This document shows, piece after piece, positions 10,521 through 18,523 of a DNA stretch of 62,758 nt. Below the pieces are notes generated by a model. The model was given only the letters and a program-made list of their open reading frames with translations. It made no database searches and had not been told where the DNA came from. Origin of the DNA: an uncultured Bacteroidota bacterium (GTDB lineage: Bacteria > Bacteroidota > Bacteroidia > Flavobacteriales > Flavobacteriaceae); the NCBI GenBank assembly GCA_902626365.1, contig CACOFE010000007.1, positions 1-62,758 on the forward strand, written 5' to 3'. Numbering within the stretch: the first letter of the stretch is position 1; each line of letters opens with the position of its first letter. Made by a program: the position numbers and the translations under genes.

Positions 10521-11129
10521 TTATTTTCTACCAAAATCAGCAGGAATTTCTCCCCAATTTTTTGTTTCCCACTTTTTTACTATCGCAGAATACTTATTTT
10601 CTTTAAGCCATAATATTGCTCTGTCTACTAAAATAAATACTTCCTCGTTCTCTTTATTTCTACTTAATTTAGTTTGACATCTTTTTTTTCTAACCCAACT
10701 CATCGCTGTAATCGAATCAGAGTAAATAATTTTCTTTTTTAAGTCTTTCTCTAAAATTGCTATTCCATGAACCAAAGCTAAAAACTCACCAATATTATTG
10801 GTTGCATTATTAAATGGCCCCATTTTAAACAAAACTTCTTTTGTCTTTGTGTCTACACCTTGATATTCCATTATCCCAGGATTTCCACTTGATGCTGCGT
10901 CAACTGAAATTGAATTTAATTCAGGGCCGTCTAAAACATGATCTTTTACTGAATTTTTCTTGTATTCATCATAACCCATTTCATAGGCTTTCTGAGCCTC
11001 TTCAATATTACCAAAACTTTTGAATAATGCACCTTTAATATTTTTTATTTCTTCCTGACATTTCTCCCATGATTTGTAAAGTCCAGGATTATTTCCTTTC
11101 CAAACAACATAGTATTTTTGTTTACTCAT
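10521..11129 (-). CDS. Ribonuclease H with N-terminal viroplasmin (RNA/hybrid-binding) domain
   Basis: Residues 1-45 form a viroplasmin/RNaseH1_N domain (KYYVVWKGNNPGLYKSWEKC and FKSFGNIEEAQKAY). Residues about 70-202 form an RNase HI fold with the four acidic catalytic positions: Asp in SISVDAASSGNPG, Glu in NIGEFLALVHG, Asp in IYSDSITAMSW and Asp in IPADFGRK near the end. It degrades RNA in RNA-DNA hybrids. Eukaryotic RNase H1 has the same two-domain layout; in Bacteroidota this is the standard RNase H-family protein. Its start overlaps the end of purN by 8 bases, so it is translated within the purine operon. Confidence 0.9.
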   Translation of the reverse strand: MSKQKYYVVWKGNNPGLYKSWEKCQEEIKNIKGALFKSFGNIEEAQKAYEMGYDEYKKNSVKDHVLDGPELNSISVDAASSGNPGIMEYQGVDTKTKEVLFKMGPFNNATNNIGEFLALVHGIAILEKDLKKKIIYSDSITAMSWVRKKRCQTKLSRNKENEEVFILVDRAILWLKENKYSAIVKKWETKNWGEIPADFGRK

Positions 11130-11718
11130 AACATTCGGAATTTATCAATTTTTCAATTATTTCTGGAAAATATTTCATTTCAAGCTCATGAATTTTTTCT
11201 GCAAGTTTCTCAGCATTAGAAGGGTATATTATTTTAATGCTTTTTTGAAAAATAATTTCACCTTCGTCATATTGGTTATTTACATAATGTATTGAAATTC
11301 CGCTTTGATCTTCTTTGTTTTTAATTACCTCTTTATGTACATTCATTCCATACATTCCTTTACCTCCATATTTTGGTAAAAGGGAAGGGTGAATATTAAT
11401 TATTTGATTGTTAAACTTTTTAATTAAATTTTCTGGAATTTTTAACAGGAAACCTGCTAAAATTATTAGCTTAGGGTTTATTAAACTTATTTTTTCTAGA
11501 AACATTTTTTGAAGAAAATCTTCTTTGTTGAAAACTAAAAAAGGAACACCCATATTGATTGACCTTTGAATAACCCCAGCATTTGCATTATTAGTTATAA
11601 TCATCCAATTTATATCAATAGCCTTATTCCGAAAATATGTTATAATATTTTCTGCGTTAGAGCCGTTTCCAGATGCAAAAATTAATATACTAACTTTTTT
11701 ATCAGAATTAATGTTCAC
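11122..11718 (-). CDS. purN: Phosphoribosylglycinamide formyltransferase
   Basis: The 198-residue enzyme transfers a formyl group from 10-formyl-tetrahydrofolate to GAR in purine synthesis. It shows the N-terminal GAR loop FASGNGSNAENII, the folate-site segment LAGFLLKIPENLI, the catalytic INIHPSLLPKYGGKGMYG region containing Asn and His, and GISIHYVNNQYDEGEII carrying the catalytic Asp. The length matches E. coli PurN (212). It is the first gene of the leftward purine operon and lies 83 bases from the divergent acpP. Confidence 0.95.
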   Translation of the reverse strand: MNINSDKKVSILIFASGNGSNAENIITYFRNKAIDINWMIITNNANAGVIQRSINMGVPFLVFNKEDFLQKMFLEKISLINPKLIILAGFLLKIPENLIKKFNNQIINIHPSLLPKYGGKGMYGMNVHKEVIKNKEDQSGISIHYVNNQYDEGEIIFQKSIKIIYPSNAEKLAEKIHELEMKYFPEIIEKLINSECYE

Positions 11719-11757
11719 AATTTTTTTTTGAAGTGGTTAAATTAAAATAAAGTTTTT

Positions 11758-11765
11758 TATTTTTG
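11758..11765 (+). promoter_or_regulatory. Candidate -7 box (TATTTTTG) of the acpP-fabF-rnc operon
   Basis: TATTTTTG fits TAnnTTTG and lies 36 bases before the acpP ATG in the 83-base purN/acpP divergent gap. No well-spaced -33 TTTG was seen. Confidence 0.5.
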
Positions 11766-11801
11766 CACTTTAACTAAAATTATAAATTAAAAAACAAAGT
11801 T

Positions 11802-12032
11802 ATGTCAGATATCGCATCAAAAGTAAAAGCTATTATCGTAGATAAATTAGGAGTAGATGAAAGTGAAGTTGTTAACGAAGCAAGTTTCACTAATGACTTA
11901 GGAGCAGATTCGCTTGATACTGTAGAATTAATTATGGAATTTGAAAAGGAATTTGATATTCAAATACCGGATGATCAAGCTGAAAATATCGCAACTGTAG
12001 GTCAAGCGATTTCTTATATAGAAAATTCATAA
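11802..12032 (+). CDS. acpP: Acyl carrier protein
   Basis: The 76-residue acidic protein carries the phosphopantetheine site [17 protein letters not shown]; the Ser of DSL is the modified residue. It has the usual helix II recognition face and a C-terminal [13 protein letters not shown] helix. It shuttles acyl intermediates in type II fatty-acid synthesis. It is directly followed, after 10 bases, by fabF, the usual pairing. Confidence 0.98.
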   Translation: MSDIASKVKAIIVDKLGVDESEVVNEASFTNDLGADSLDTVELIMEFEKEFDIQIPDDQAENIATVGQAISYIENS

Positions 12033-12042
12033 TATTTATTTT

Positions 12043-13293
12043 ATGGCTTTAAAGCGAGTAGTAGTTACTGGTCTTGGAGCTGTCACCCCAATTGGGAACA
12101 ACCTTGATGAATTTTGGACTGGTCTTATTGAAGGTAAGAGCGGTGCAGCCCCCATCACTTATTTCGATACAGAAAAATTCAAAACAAAATTTGCTTGTGA
12201 GTTAAAAGACTTTGATGTTTCACTTCATTTGGATAGAAAACAACAAAGAAAAATGGATAGATTCACCCAATATGGTATGGTTTCGACTGAAGAAGCTATA
12301 AAAGATTCTGGTTTAGACTTAGAAAAAATTGACAAGTTAAGAGTTGGAGTAATATGGGGATCTGGTATAGGTGGTATTGAAACATTTCAAAACCAAATGC
12401 TAGATCATGCTTCTGGAGATGGAACTCCAAGATTCAATCCGTTTTTTATCCCTAAAATGATTGCTGATATTACTCCGGGTTATATTTCTATGAATTATGG
12501 ATTTATGGGCCCTAATTATACAACCGTATCAGCATGTGCTTCAAGCGCAAATGCTATGGTCGACTCCCTAAACTACATAAGATTAGGCTATTGTGATGTT
12601 ATTGTAACTGGTGGAAGTGAAGCCGGAGTAAATATAGCTGGAATGGCTGGATTTAATGCTATGCATGCATTATCAACAAGAAATGATTCACCTGAATCTG
12701 CATCTAGACCTTTTGATTCAACTCGAGATGGATTTGTTTTAGGAGAAGGCGCAGGAACTTTAATTCTTGAGGAATATGAACATGCGAAAGCAAGAGGTGC
12801 AAAGATTTATGCAGAATTCCTAGGCGGAGGTCTCTCCTCTGATGCTCATCACATTACTGCTCCGCACCCTGAGGGAGATGGTGTTAAAGCAGTAATCAAA
12901 AACTGTTTAAACGATTCAAATGTAAGTATAGCTGATATAGATTTAATAAATACCCATGGTACTTCTACCCCTTTGGGTGATGTCGCTGAATTAAAAGCTA
13001 TTGATTATATTTTTGGTGACCATGCCCCAAATATTAACATTAATTCAACTAAGTCTATGACTGGTCATTTACTTGGAGCAGCTGGAGCTGTTGAAGCAAT
13101 TTCTGTTATTTTGTCTTTAAATAAGGGTATTGTGCCTCCGACTATTAACCATCAAAATGTTGATGAAAACATCAATCCAAAATTAAACTTAACTTTAAAT
13201 AAAGCTCAAAAAAGAGATGCAAAAATTGGTATGAGTAATACATTTGGATTTGGTGGACATAATGCTTGTGTGTTATTTAAAAAATGGGACTAG
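12043..13293 (+). CDS. fabF: Beta-ketoacyl-ACP synthase II
   Basis: The 416-residue condensing enzyme elongates acyl-ACP with malonyl-ACP. The catalytic triad is Cys in TVSACASSANAMVDS, His in LINTHGTSTPLGD and His in NSTKSMTGHLLGAAGAVEA, with the following Lys and the C-terminal GFGGHNACVLF loop also present. Length and motifs match FabF. The rnc start codon follows after a single spacer base. Confidence 0.97.
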   Translation: MALKRVVVTGLGAVTPIGNNLDEFWTGLIEGKSGAAPITYFDTEKFKTKFACELKDFDVSLHLDRKQQRKMDRFTQYGMVSTEEAIKDSGLDLEKIDKLRVGVIWGSGIGGIETFQNQMLDHASGDGTPRFNPFFIPKMIADITPGYISMNYGFMGPNYTTVSACASSANAMVDSLNYIRLGYCDVIVTGGSEAGVNIAGMAGFNAMHALSTRNDSPESASRPFDSTRDGFVLGEGAGTLILEEYEHAKARGAKIYAEFLGGGLSSDAHHITAPHPEGDGVKAVIKNCLNDSNVSIADIDLINTHGTSTPLGDVAELKAIDYIFGDHAPNININSTKSMTGHLLGAAGAVEAISVILSLNKGIVPPTINHQNVDENINPKLNLTLNKAQKRDAKIGMSNTFGFGGHNACVLFKKWD

Positions 13294-13294
13294 C

Positions 13295-14041
13295 ATGAAT
13301 TTTAATTTTTATGAATTACTAAAATTAAAAAAAGACCCTTTTTATCGACCAATTAAAAATCTATTAAAATTTCATCCAAGGTCTCTCAAATACTATAAGA
13401 GAGCATTCACTCACCGTTCCTCAAATAAAAAAGATTTAAATGGAGTTGCTGTTAACTATGAAAGATTAGAGTTTTTGGGTGATTCTATTTTAAGTTCAAT
13501 CATATCCTCATATTTGTTTAAAAACATCCCCACAGGTTCGGAGGGTTACCTTACGCAAATGAGATCAAAAATCGTTAGCCGTAATCATTTAAATGAACTT
13601 GGATTGGAACTAAACTTACTTGATTTTGTAGATGCCAATATTTCAGAGGAAAATTATGGTGACAATATTCATGGCAATCTTTTTGAAGCACTTATTGGCG
13701 CTATATTTCTTGATCGTGGATATCCTTATTGTAAGAAATTTATATTTGACCGAGTCATTAATCCACATGTTGATCTAGAAAGACTTAAGAACAAAATTAT
13801 TAGTTACAAGAGTTTATTTATTGAGTGGTGCCAAAAAAATAAAAAACTCTACAACTATGAAACTTTTGAGGACACTGGTAATGATACGACCAAGCATTTT
13901 TCTGTAAAACTTTCGATTGAAGATAAAGTTATTGCAAAAGCAAGAGATACCTCAAAGAAAAAAGCTGAGGAAAAAGCATCAAAACGAGCATTTTTTATGT
14001 TTCAAGAAGATATTTTAAAATATCAAAATCAAAATTCATAG
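13295..14041 (+). CDS. rnc: Ribonuclease III
   Basis: Double-strand RNA endonuclease that processes rRNA precursors and structured RNAs. The nuclease domain has the signature YERLEFLGDSILSSIIS and a downstream acidic segment NLFEALIGAIFLDRGY that completes the metal site; a C-terminal dsRNA-binding domain ends in KKKAEEKASKRAFFMF. The frame is open upstream to 13244 inside fabF, but the ATG at 13295, just after the fabF stop, is the natural start and gives 248 residues beginning MNFNFYELL. The N-terminal extension of about 25 residues before the domain is typical of Bacteroidota rnc. Confidence 0.95.
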   Translation: MNFNFYELLKLKKDPFYRPIKNLLKFHPRSLKYYKRAFTHRSSNKKDLNGVAVNYERLEFLGDSILSSIISSYLFKNIPTGSEGYLTQMRSKIVSRNHLNELGLELNLLDFVDANISEENYGDNIHGNLFEALIGAIFLDRGYPYCKKFIFDRVINPHVDLERLKNKIISYKSLFIEWCQKNKKLYNYETFEDTGNDTTKHFSVKLSIEDKVIAKARDTSKKKAEEKASKRAFFMFQEDILKYQNQNS

Positions 14042-14068
14042 AATAAGCTTATCTTTATAGAGAAATTC

Positions 14069-14551
14069 TTGATTTTGAACAACCATAAATTAAACTTAAA
14101 TCAATTTCCTGAAAATTATCATCTAATTGCAATTCATTCGGATTTAGATGAATTTAGATTAGCATTCTTTTTAAATAAAAAATTAAATATTGGTTTAAAA
14201 AGAAAAAATAATGATATTTATTTTTCTGAGCAAGATGCCTATTATTCATCATATGAATTTTTAGATGACACTAAATATTTAAAGTGGATATTTTTTTCAA
14301 ATAAGTCACTAGTTTCAGAAAAATCTCCTGACGAAGATTTAAGTTTATTTGGCCAAGGTAGTACAGCTTTAAATGAGATTAATCTGTTAAGCCAACAAAA
14401 GTTGGTTGACTATTTTTTAATTATAGAAAATATTGCTAACAAGACTTATATAGATAAAGTATTAAAAAAAATTTCAGAAATTAGTGGAGTAATAACCTCA
14501 TTTTTGTCTGAGAATAAGTTAGAAAACAAAGAAAATTTAATTTTCTCATGA
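14069..14551 (+). CDS. IPExxxVDY-family protein, divergent motif
   Basis: This 160-residue protein has no ATG near its N-terminus, so the start is TTG at 14069 (or the TTG two codons later). It sits between rnc and pyk, where Flavobacteriia keep a small protein named for the motif IPExxxVDY. Here the corresponding segment near residue 110 reads LSQQKLVDYFLIIEN, so VDY is kept but IPE is not. The function is unknown; it is predicted cytoplasmic, with no membrane segment or signal peptide. The last four bases overlap the pyk start (ATGA), so translation is coupled. Family assignment rests mainly on gene order and the VDYFL segment. Confidence 0.75.
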   Translation: MILNNHKLNLNQFPENYHLIAIHSDLDEFRLAFFLNKKLNIGLKRKNNDIYFSEQDAYYSSYEFLDDTKYLKWIFFSNKSLVSEKSPDEDLSLFGQGSTALNEINLLSQQKLVDYFLIIENIANKTYIDKVLKKISEISGVITSFLSENKLENKENLIFS

Positions 14552-15984
14552 GTTATATAAAATTTAAAAAAACTAAAATCGTTGCAACTCTTGGTCCGGG
14601 GTGTAGCAGTAAGACGATGCTTTCAAGATTAATTAAAGCTGGTGTTAATGTGTTTAGAATTAATTTCTCGCATGCTACTTATGAAGAGGCTGATAGACAT
14701 ATTGATTTAATCAGATATTTAAATCAGGAGTTAGATGCTAATGTTGCTATTCTAGCGGATTTACAAGGACCTAAGATCAGAATAGGAAAAATGGAGGATG
14801 GCGTAGTTTTTAAAAAGGGAGATGAATTTACATTGTCCACAACGAAAGAAATTGTTGGCAACAAAACAAAAGCATCACTTTCATATAAAGATTTTGCCAA
14901 AGATGTAAAGAAAGGAGATAAAGTTCTGGTAGATGATGGTAAATTGATTTTTGAGGTTATCTCTACTAATAAGAAAGATGAGGTAAAATTAAGAAATTTA
15001 CAAGGAGGAAAATTATCTTCTAAGAAGGGTGTTAATTTACCTAATACCAAAATTTCCACCTCTTCTCTTACAAAAAAAGATAAAAAAGATTTAATGTATG
15101 CTATTTCAAAAGAGCTGGATTGGGTTGCATTATCTTTCGTTAGAGATGCTAACGATATGATAAATCTTCGAAAAATTATTGAAAAAGAATCTAAAGAAAA
15201 AATACCAATAATTGCTAAAATTGAAAAGCCGGAGGCAATAAAAAATATTGAAGATATTATTCAAAATTCAGATGGAATAATGGTTGCTAGAGGAGATTTG
15301 GGGATTGAAATTCCATCTGAGGAAGTGCCACTATTACAAAAGAGAATTGTTTATCTAGCAAAAAGACATAGAATTCCAGTAATCATTGCAACACAGATGA
15401 TGGAAAGTATGATATACAGCCTGAAGCCAAGTAGAGCTGAGGTAAATGATGTTGCAAATTCAGTGATGGACGGAGCCGATGCTATTATGCTTTCTGCAGA
15501 AACTTCAATAGGAAAATATCCAGCAGAAGTTGTAACTCAAATTTCTAAAATAATTTCAAGTGTTGAGTACTCTGACATGATTTCTGTTCCAGAGTCACCA
15601 CCAAAAATTAAAACCAACAGGTACACTACTAAGTTTATTTGTTATCATGCTGCTCAAATTGCAAATGAAACTAAAATTGCAGCTATCACAACCTTGACCC
15701 ACAGTGGTTATACTGGATTTCAAGTTTCGTCATGGAGACCACATTCTAATATTCTTGTTTTTACCTCAAACAAAAGAATACTTTGTAGGCTAAATTTATT
15801 ATGGGGAGTTAAAGCTTTCTATTACGATAGATCAGTTTCAACTGATAAGACTATTTATGAAATTAATGACATTGTAAATAAAAAAGGATTTGCAAAAAAA
15901 GGTGATATGGTAATAAACCTTGCTTCAATGCCAGTTAAGGAAAGTGGTATGGTAAATACCCTTAAAATTTCAGAAATTAAATAA
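14548..15984 (+). CDS. pyk: Pyruvate kinase
   Basis: The 478-residue enzyme catalyses the last ATP-forming step of glycolysis. It has the N-terminal TKIVATLGPGCSSKTML and FRINFSHATYEEA substrate/ADP segments, the B domain, the catalytic lysine motif IPIIAKIEKPEAIKNIEDI, the Mg-binding GIMVARGDLGIEIP and the PVIIATQMMESMI signature. The C-terminal allosteric domain is shortened to the usual bacterial single-domain form. It is the last gene of the acpP-fabF-rnc unit. It ends one base from the convergent asparaginase gene, leaving no room for a terminator. Confidence 0.97.
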   Translation: MSYIKFKKTKIVATLGPGCSSKTMLSRLIKAGVNVFRINFSHATYEEADRHIDLIRYLNQELDANVAILADLQGPKIRIGKMEDGVVFKKGDEFTLSTTKEIVGNKTKASLSYKDFAKDVKKGDKVLVDDGKLIFEVISTNKKDEVKLRNLQGGKLSSKKGVNLPNTKISTSSLTKKDKKDLMYAISKELDWVALSFVRDANDMINLRKIIEKESKEKIPIIAKIEKPEAIKNIEDIIQNSDGIMVARGDLGIEIPSEEVPLLQKRIVYLAKRHRIPVIIATQMMESMIYSLKPSRAEVNDVANSVMDGADAIMLSAETSIGKYPAEVVTQISKIISSVEYSDMISVPESPPKIKTNRYTTKFICYHAAQIANETKIAAITTLTHSGYTGFQVSSWRPHSNILVFTSNKRILCRLNLLWGVKAFYYDRSVSTDKTIYEINDIVNKKGFAKKGDMVINLASMPVKESGMVNTLKISEIK

Positions 15985-15985
15985 T

Positions 15986-16945
15986 CTACTTTTCGTATAG
16001 TGAAATTTCTTTTTTTCCGACTTTATTTACAAATGCCCTATACATTCCTGGGGTATTAAATTCCATTGAAATATTCGAATTTTTATCAATTCCAATCATT
16101 CCTCCATCACCCCCAATCCCTCCGATCTTTTGGTGAATTACCTTTGACATAGCTTCCGTTAAATCATAATCATGATTCTCTAATAAAGAAGAAACTTGGT
16201 AAGCTGCAACAGTTCTTATAAAATATTCACCTGAACCAGTTGAAGAAATACCACAGGTATTATTATTAGCATAAGTTCCGGCTCCAATGATAGGAGAATC
16301 TCCAATTCTTCCCCATTTTTTGTTTGTCATTCCTCCGGTTGAGGTACCCGCCACAATATTACCATCAAAATCAATTGCCACACAACCTACAGTTCCATAC
16401 TTTTTTTCATCTTTTTTATTTATTAGTTGTTTGTATCTAAATTCTGTATGAAAATATTCGTTATCGACAATCTCAAGATTTCTGTCTTTTGCAAAGTTTT
16501 CTGCTCCCTTTCCAGAAAGAAACACATGCTCTGAATGATTCATCACATCAGCAGCAAGTGTAATAGGATTTTTAACATTTGAAGTTCCGGAAGAAGCACC
16601 AGCATTTAAATCATTCCCTCTCATAATTGATGCGTCATTTTCCACTTTACCATTACTATTAAATACACTTCCCTTACCTGCATTAAATAGTGGAGAATCT
16701 TCTAATATTTTTATGGTTTCAATAACAGCTAATTCACTAGATTTACCCTCTTTTAACAATTCCCATCCCCTTGAAATAGCCTCATCTAGTTTATTAATAA
16801 TTGAGTCTTCTTTAGACTTAGAAATATTTTCTTTTAAAATAATTCCAGCACCTCCATGAATTACAATTGCAATCTTATTTTCATTATTATTATTGCAGCT
16901 AAAAATGAGAATAATTAGAAGACACAAATATTTTTTCATAACCAT
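15986..16945 (-). CDS. Isoaspartyl peptidase / L-asparaginase family lipoprotein (Ntn hydrolase)
   Basis: The 319-residue precursor begins with a lipoprotein signal (MKKYLCLLIILIFSC, lipobox Cys followed by an Asn-rich linker), so it is anchored in a membrane facing the periplasm or surface. The plant-type asparaginase fold starts at IAIVIHGGAGII. Autocleavage would occur before the Thr of KKYGTVGCVAIDFDGN, which becomes the nucleophile; the downstream TSTGGMTNKKWGRIGDSPIIGAGTYA and STGSGEYFIR segments form the active site. It hydrolyses asparagine or isoaspartyl dipeptides. Two in-frame ATGs (16945 and 16939) are possible; MKK at 16939 gives the more typical signal peptide. The ALDH gene diverges from it 45 bases away. 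Confidence 0.9.
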   Translation of the reverse strand: MVMKKYLCLLIILIFSCNNNNENKIAIVIHGGAGIILKENISKSKEDSIINKLDEAISRGWELLKEGKSSELAVIETIKILEDSPLFNAGKGSVFNSNGKVENDASIMRGNDLNAGASSGTSNVKNPITLAADVMNHSEHVFLSGKGAENFAKDRNLEIVDNEYFHTEFRYKQLINKKDEKKYGTVGCVAIDFDGNIVAGTSTGGMTNKKWGRIGDSPIIGAGTYANNNTCGISSTGSGEYFIRTVAAYQVSSLLENHDYDLTEAMSKVIHQKIGGIGGDGGMIGIDKNSNISMEFNTPGMYRAFVNKVGKKEISLYEK

Positions 16946-16990
16946 AAAATATTAATAAATCCTTATCTTCGTCAAGTTAAATAATTTATC

Positions 16991-18523
16991 ATGAATATTG
17001 AAAACTCACTAAAAAAATTAGGCTTATCAGGTCATAATATTGGAACTTCAACAGGCAGTAATTATTTCAGTAATGGAGATTCCATCAGTAGCTATTCTCC
17101 TGTCGATGGAAAAGAAATTGGAACTGTTTCAACAACAACGTATGAAGACTATAATAAAGTTATAGAAAGTGCCCAATCTGCATTTAGATATTGGAGAACA
17201 GTACCTGCGCCTCGAAGGGGTGAGATTGTAAGACAATTTGGAAACAAGCTTAGAGAATTAAAAGAACCACTTGGAGTTTTAGTTTCTTATGAAATGGGAA
17301 AAAGCTTTCAAGAGGGCTTAGGTGAGGTTCAAGAGATGATTGATATTTGTGATTTTGCAGTTGGTCTTTCAAGACAATTACATGGTTTAACAATGCATAG
17401 TGAAAGACCTGGGCATAGAATGTATGAGCAGTATCATCCACTAGGCATTGTTGGTATTATTTCAGCATTTAATTTTCCTGTAGCTGTCTGGTCTTGGAAT
17501 ACCGCACTCGCTTGGATATGTGGTGATGTATGTGTTTGGAAACCTAGCGAAAAAACTCCACTTTGCTCAGTTGCATGTCAAAAGATTATAGCTAACATAT
17601 TAAAAGAAAATGATTTACCTGAAGGAATTTCTTGTTTAATAAATGGAGATTATAAAGTTGGAGAATATATGACTAAGGACAAGAGAATTCCTCTTATTTC
17701 TGCAACAGGTTCAACTAGAATGGGAAAAATTGTTGCAAGTGAAGTAGGTGCTAGATTAGGTAAGTCATTGTTAGAGCTTGGCGGAAACAATGCGATTATT
17801 GTAACCCCAGATGCTGATGTTAAAATGACAGTAATGGGTGCGGTTTTTGGTGCGGTTGGAACTGCAGGTCAAAGATGTACTTCAACAAGAAGATTAATTA
17901 TACATGAAGACATATATAATGAAGTGCGTGATGCAGTTGTAAATGCATATAAACAAATTAAAATTGGAAATCCGCTTGATCAATCAAATCATGTGGGACC
18001 TGTAATCGACAAATTAGCTGTAGATATGTATTCCAAGGCTTTGGATAAAGTAGTTGAAGAAGGTGGAAATATCATTGTTGAAGGTGGTATTTTGGAAGGT
18101 GAAGGATATGAAAGCGGTTGTTATGTGAAACCTGCTATAGCTGAGGCAAAACCAGATTTTCATATTGTTCAAGAAGAAACTTTTGCACCAATTTTATACT
18201 TACTTAAATACTCTGGACCGGTAACCAATGCAATTGAAATTCAGAATAATGTTACACAAGGGTTGTCTTCAGCAATTATGACCAATAATCTTAAGGAGGC
18301 TGAGAAATTCCTATCAGCTGCAGGCTCTGATTGTGGAATTGCTAATGTAAATATTGGTACTTCAGGCGCTGAAATCGGAGGTGCGTTTGGTGGAGAAAAA
18401 GATACTGGTGGAGGTAGAGAATCAGGTTCTGATGCATGGAAAATATATATGAGAAGACAAACAAATACAATTAATTATACAGATGATCTTCCGCTAGCAC
18501 AGGGAATAAAATTTGATCTTTAA
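16991..18523 (+). CDS. ALDH7-type aldehyde dehydrogenase (alpha-aminoadipate semialdehyde dehydrogenase-like)
   Basis: The 510-residue NAD(P)-dependent dehydrogenase has catalytic Cys296 in GTAGQRCTSTRR, general base Glu262 in LLELGGNNAII and the conserved Asn161 in AFNFPVAVW. Sequence features such as the N-terminal GLSGHNIGTSTG region and the C-terminal GGAFGGEKDTGGGRESGSD, ending in MRRQTNTINY, are those of the antiquitin/ALDH7 subfamily, which oxidises aminoadipate semialdehyde in lysine breakdown or related aldehydes. The substrate remains inferred. It is monocistronic and convergent with the LRR lipoprotein gene; the two stop codons share TTAA at 18520-18523. Confidence 0.93.
   Translation: MNIENSLKKLGLSGHNIGTSTGSNYFSNGDSISSYSPVDGKEIGTVSTTTYEDYNKVIESAQSAFRYWRTVPAPRRGEIVRQFGNKLRELKEPLGVLVSYEMGKSFQEGLGEVQEMIDICDFAVGLSRQLHGLTMHSERPGHRMYEQYHPLGIVGIISAFNFPVAVWSWNTALAWICGDVCVWKPSEKTPLCSVACQKIIANILKENDLPEGISCLINGDYKVGEYMTKDKRIPLISATGSTRMGKIVASEVGARLGKSLLELGGNNAIIVTPDADVKMTVMGAVFGAVGTAGQRCTSTRRLIIHEDIYNEVRDAVVNAYKQIKIGNPLDQSNHVGPVIDKLAVDMYSKALDKVVEEGGNIIVEGGILEGEGYESGCYVKPAIAEAKPDFHIVQEETFAPILYLLKYSGPVTNAIEIQNNVTQGLSSAIMTNNLKEAEKFLSAAGSDCGIANVNIGTSGAEIGGAFGGEKDTGGGRESGSDAWKIYMRRQTNTINYTDDLPLAQGIKFDL

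Noticed and set aside
13244-13294. Extended start of rnc inside fabF
   Set aside because: The 17 extra residues mirror fabF coding sequence in another frame; the ATG at 13295 right after the fabF stop fits family length and operon spacing.
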